Source of the DNA: an uncultured Lysobacteraceae bacterium
GTDB lineage: Bacteria > Pseudomonadota > Gammaproteobacteria > Xanthomonadales > Xanthomonadaceae
Direction of reading: 5' to 3'
Length of the DNA stretch: 64,000 nt
NCBI GenBank assembly: GCA_902825775.1
Contig: CADECF010000007.1
Location: 139,078-203,077, forward strand
Part shown: one piece after another, positions 63,933 through 64,000 of the stretch
Layout of the letters: each line of letters starts with the position of its first letter
Numbering within the stretch: the first letter of the stretch is position 1
Made by a program: the position numbers and the translations under genes
Notes under the pieces: generated by a model
Seen by the model: the letters and a program-made list of their open reading frames with translations, nothing else
Database searches by the model: none
What the model was told of the DNA's origin: nothing

Positions 63933-64000
63933 TCAACCCGCGGACTGGACCGGCCAGCCTTTCGTAGACATCCGGTTGCCATAATTGATGGCAATGACCG
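63933..64000 (-). CDS. Partial gene running off the right edge
   Basis: On the minus strand one frame reads INYGNRMSTKGWPVQSAG and stops at 63933-63935, 18 bases before the ATG of the secreted protein. Another frame (GHCHQLWQPDVYERLAGP) is also open to the edge. The gene cannot be identified from 22 codons. Confidence 0.25.
   Translation of the reverse strand, partial: VIAINYGNRMSTKGWPVQSAG

Overview
The window is high-GC, densely coded gammaproteobacterial chromosome. RpoH with its RpoH box, the polA / DUF2782 lipoprotein pair, CioAB-type cytochrome bd, the trxA-rho pair and abundant short palindromic intergenic repeats together point to the Xanthomonadaceae (Lysobacteraceae), most likely Lysobacter or a close relative. 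That assignment is an inference from family-level recognition; no 16S rRNA gene or tRNA was seen here.

Layout. 1-5.3 kb: an inverted pair of DnaA boxes, priA (carrying an in-frame insertion of an intergenic repeat), ndh, a DUF1203 gene and rpoH, which has a CIRCE-like inverted repeat just upstream of its start. 5.5-11 kb (minus strand): a compact six-gene operon of two pilin-like proteins, a small beta-rich secreted protein, a periplasmic chaperone, an usher-like outer membrane protein and a c-di-GMP phosphodiesterase (EAL). It is preceded by a strong sigma-54 promoter match and has an attenuating terminator after the first pilin gene. 11-16 kb: an XRE/MmyB-type regulator divergent from a Tat-exported alpha/beta hydrolase with two tandem operators between them, then two paralogous DUF418 membrane proteins. 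16-25 kb: ung, a double-receiver response regulator joined to ftsEX, rhlB, trxA and rho. 24.8-26.4 kb: an unrecognised two-gene envelope cassette. 26.8-31 kb: a GAF protein, a FAD oxidoreductase, a Kef-type antiporter and a REP-associated tyrosine transposase (RAYT) bracketed by its likely REP. 31-37.5 kb: a large membrane-anchored ankyrin protein, a YcgL protein and the cytochrome bd operon. 37.7-41 kb: two tandem YadA-like trimeric autotransporters. 41-49.6 kb: an S9 peptidase, a cysteine-dioxygenase-like protein, hemF, a DUF421 protein and polA. 49.7-57 kb: a lipoprotein, a GNAT acetyltransferase, a hydrolase, an Ada protein without its AraC domain joined to a 2OG-Fe(II) oxygenase, three DGPF (YciI-like) genes with an ECF42-type sigma factor, and a Tat-exported threonine-aldolase-like enzyme. 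57.4-60.6 kb: a DUF1800/DUF1501 pair. 60.6-64 kb: a lower-GC accessory tract of small lipoproteins, membrane proteins and truncated gene ends, cut up by two repeat families.

The best candidates for something undescribed are the pilus-like operon with a translationally coupled EAL protein and sigma-54 control, the repeat biology (about nine families, one copy coding inside priA, one nested inside another, one flanking the RAYT), and the CIRCE-like element at rpoH. The strings of ATGA/TGATG overlaps on the minus strand (pilus operon, ftsEX-response regulator, the 25-kb cassette) show tightly coupled translation.
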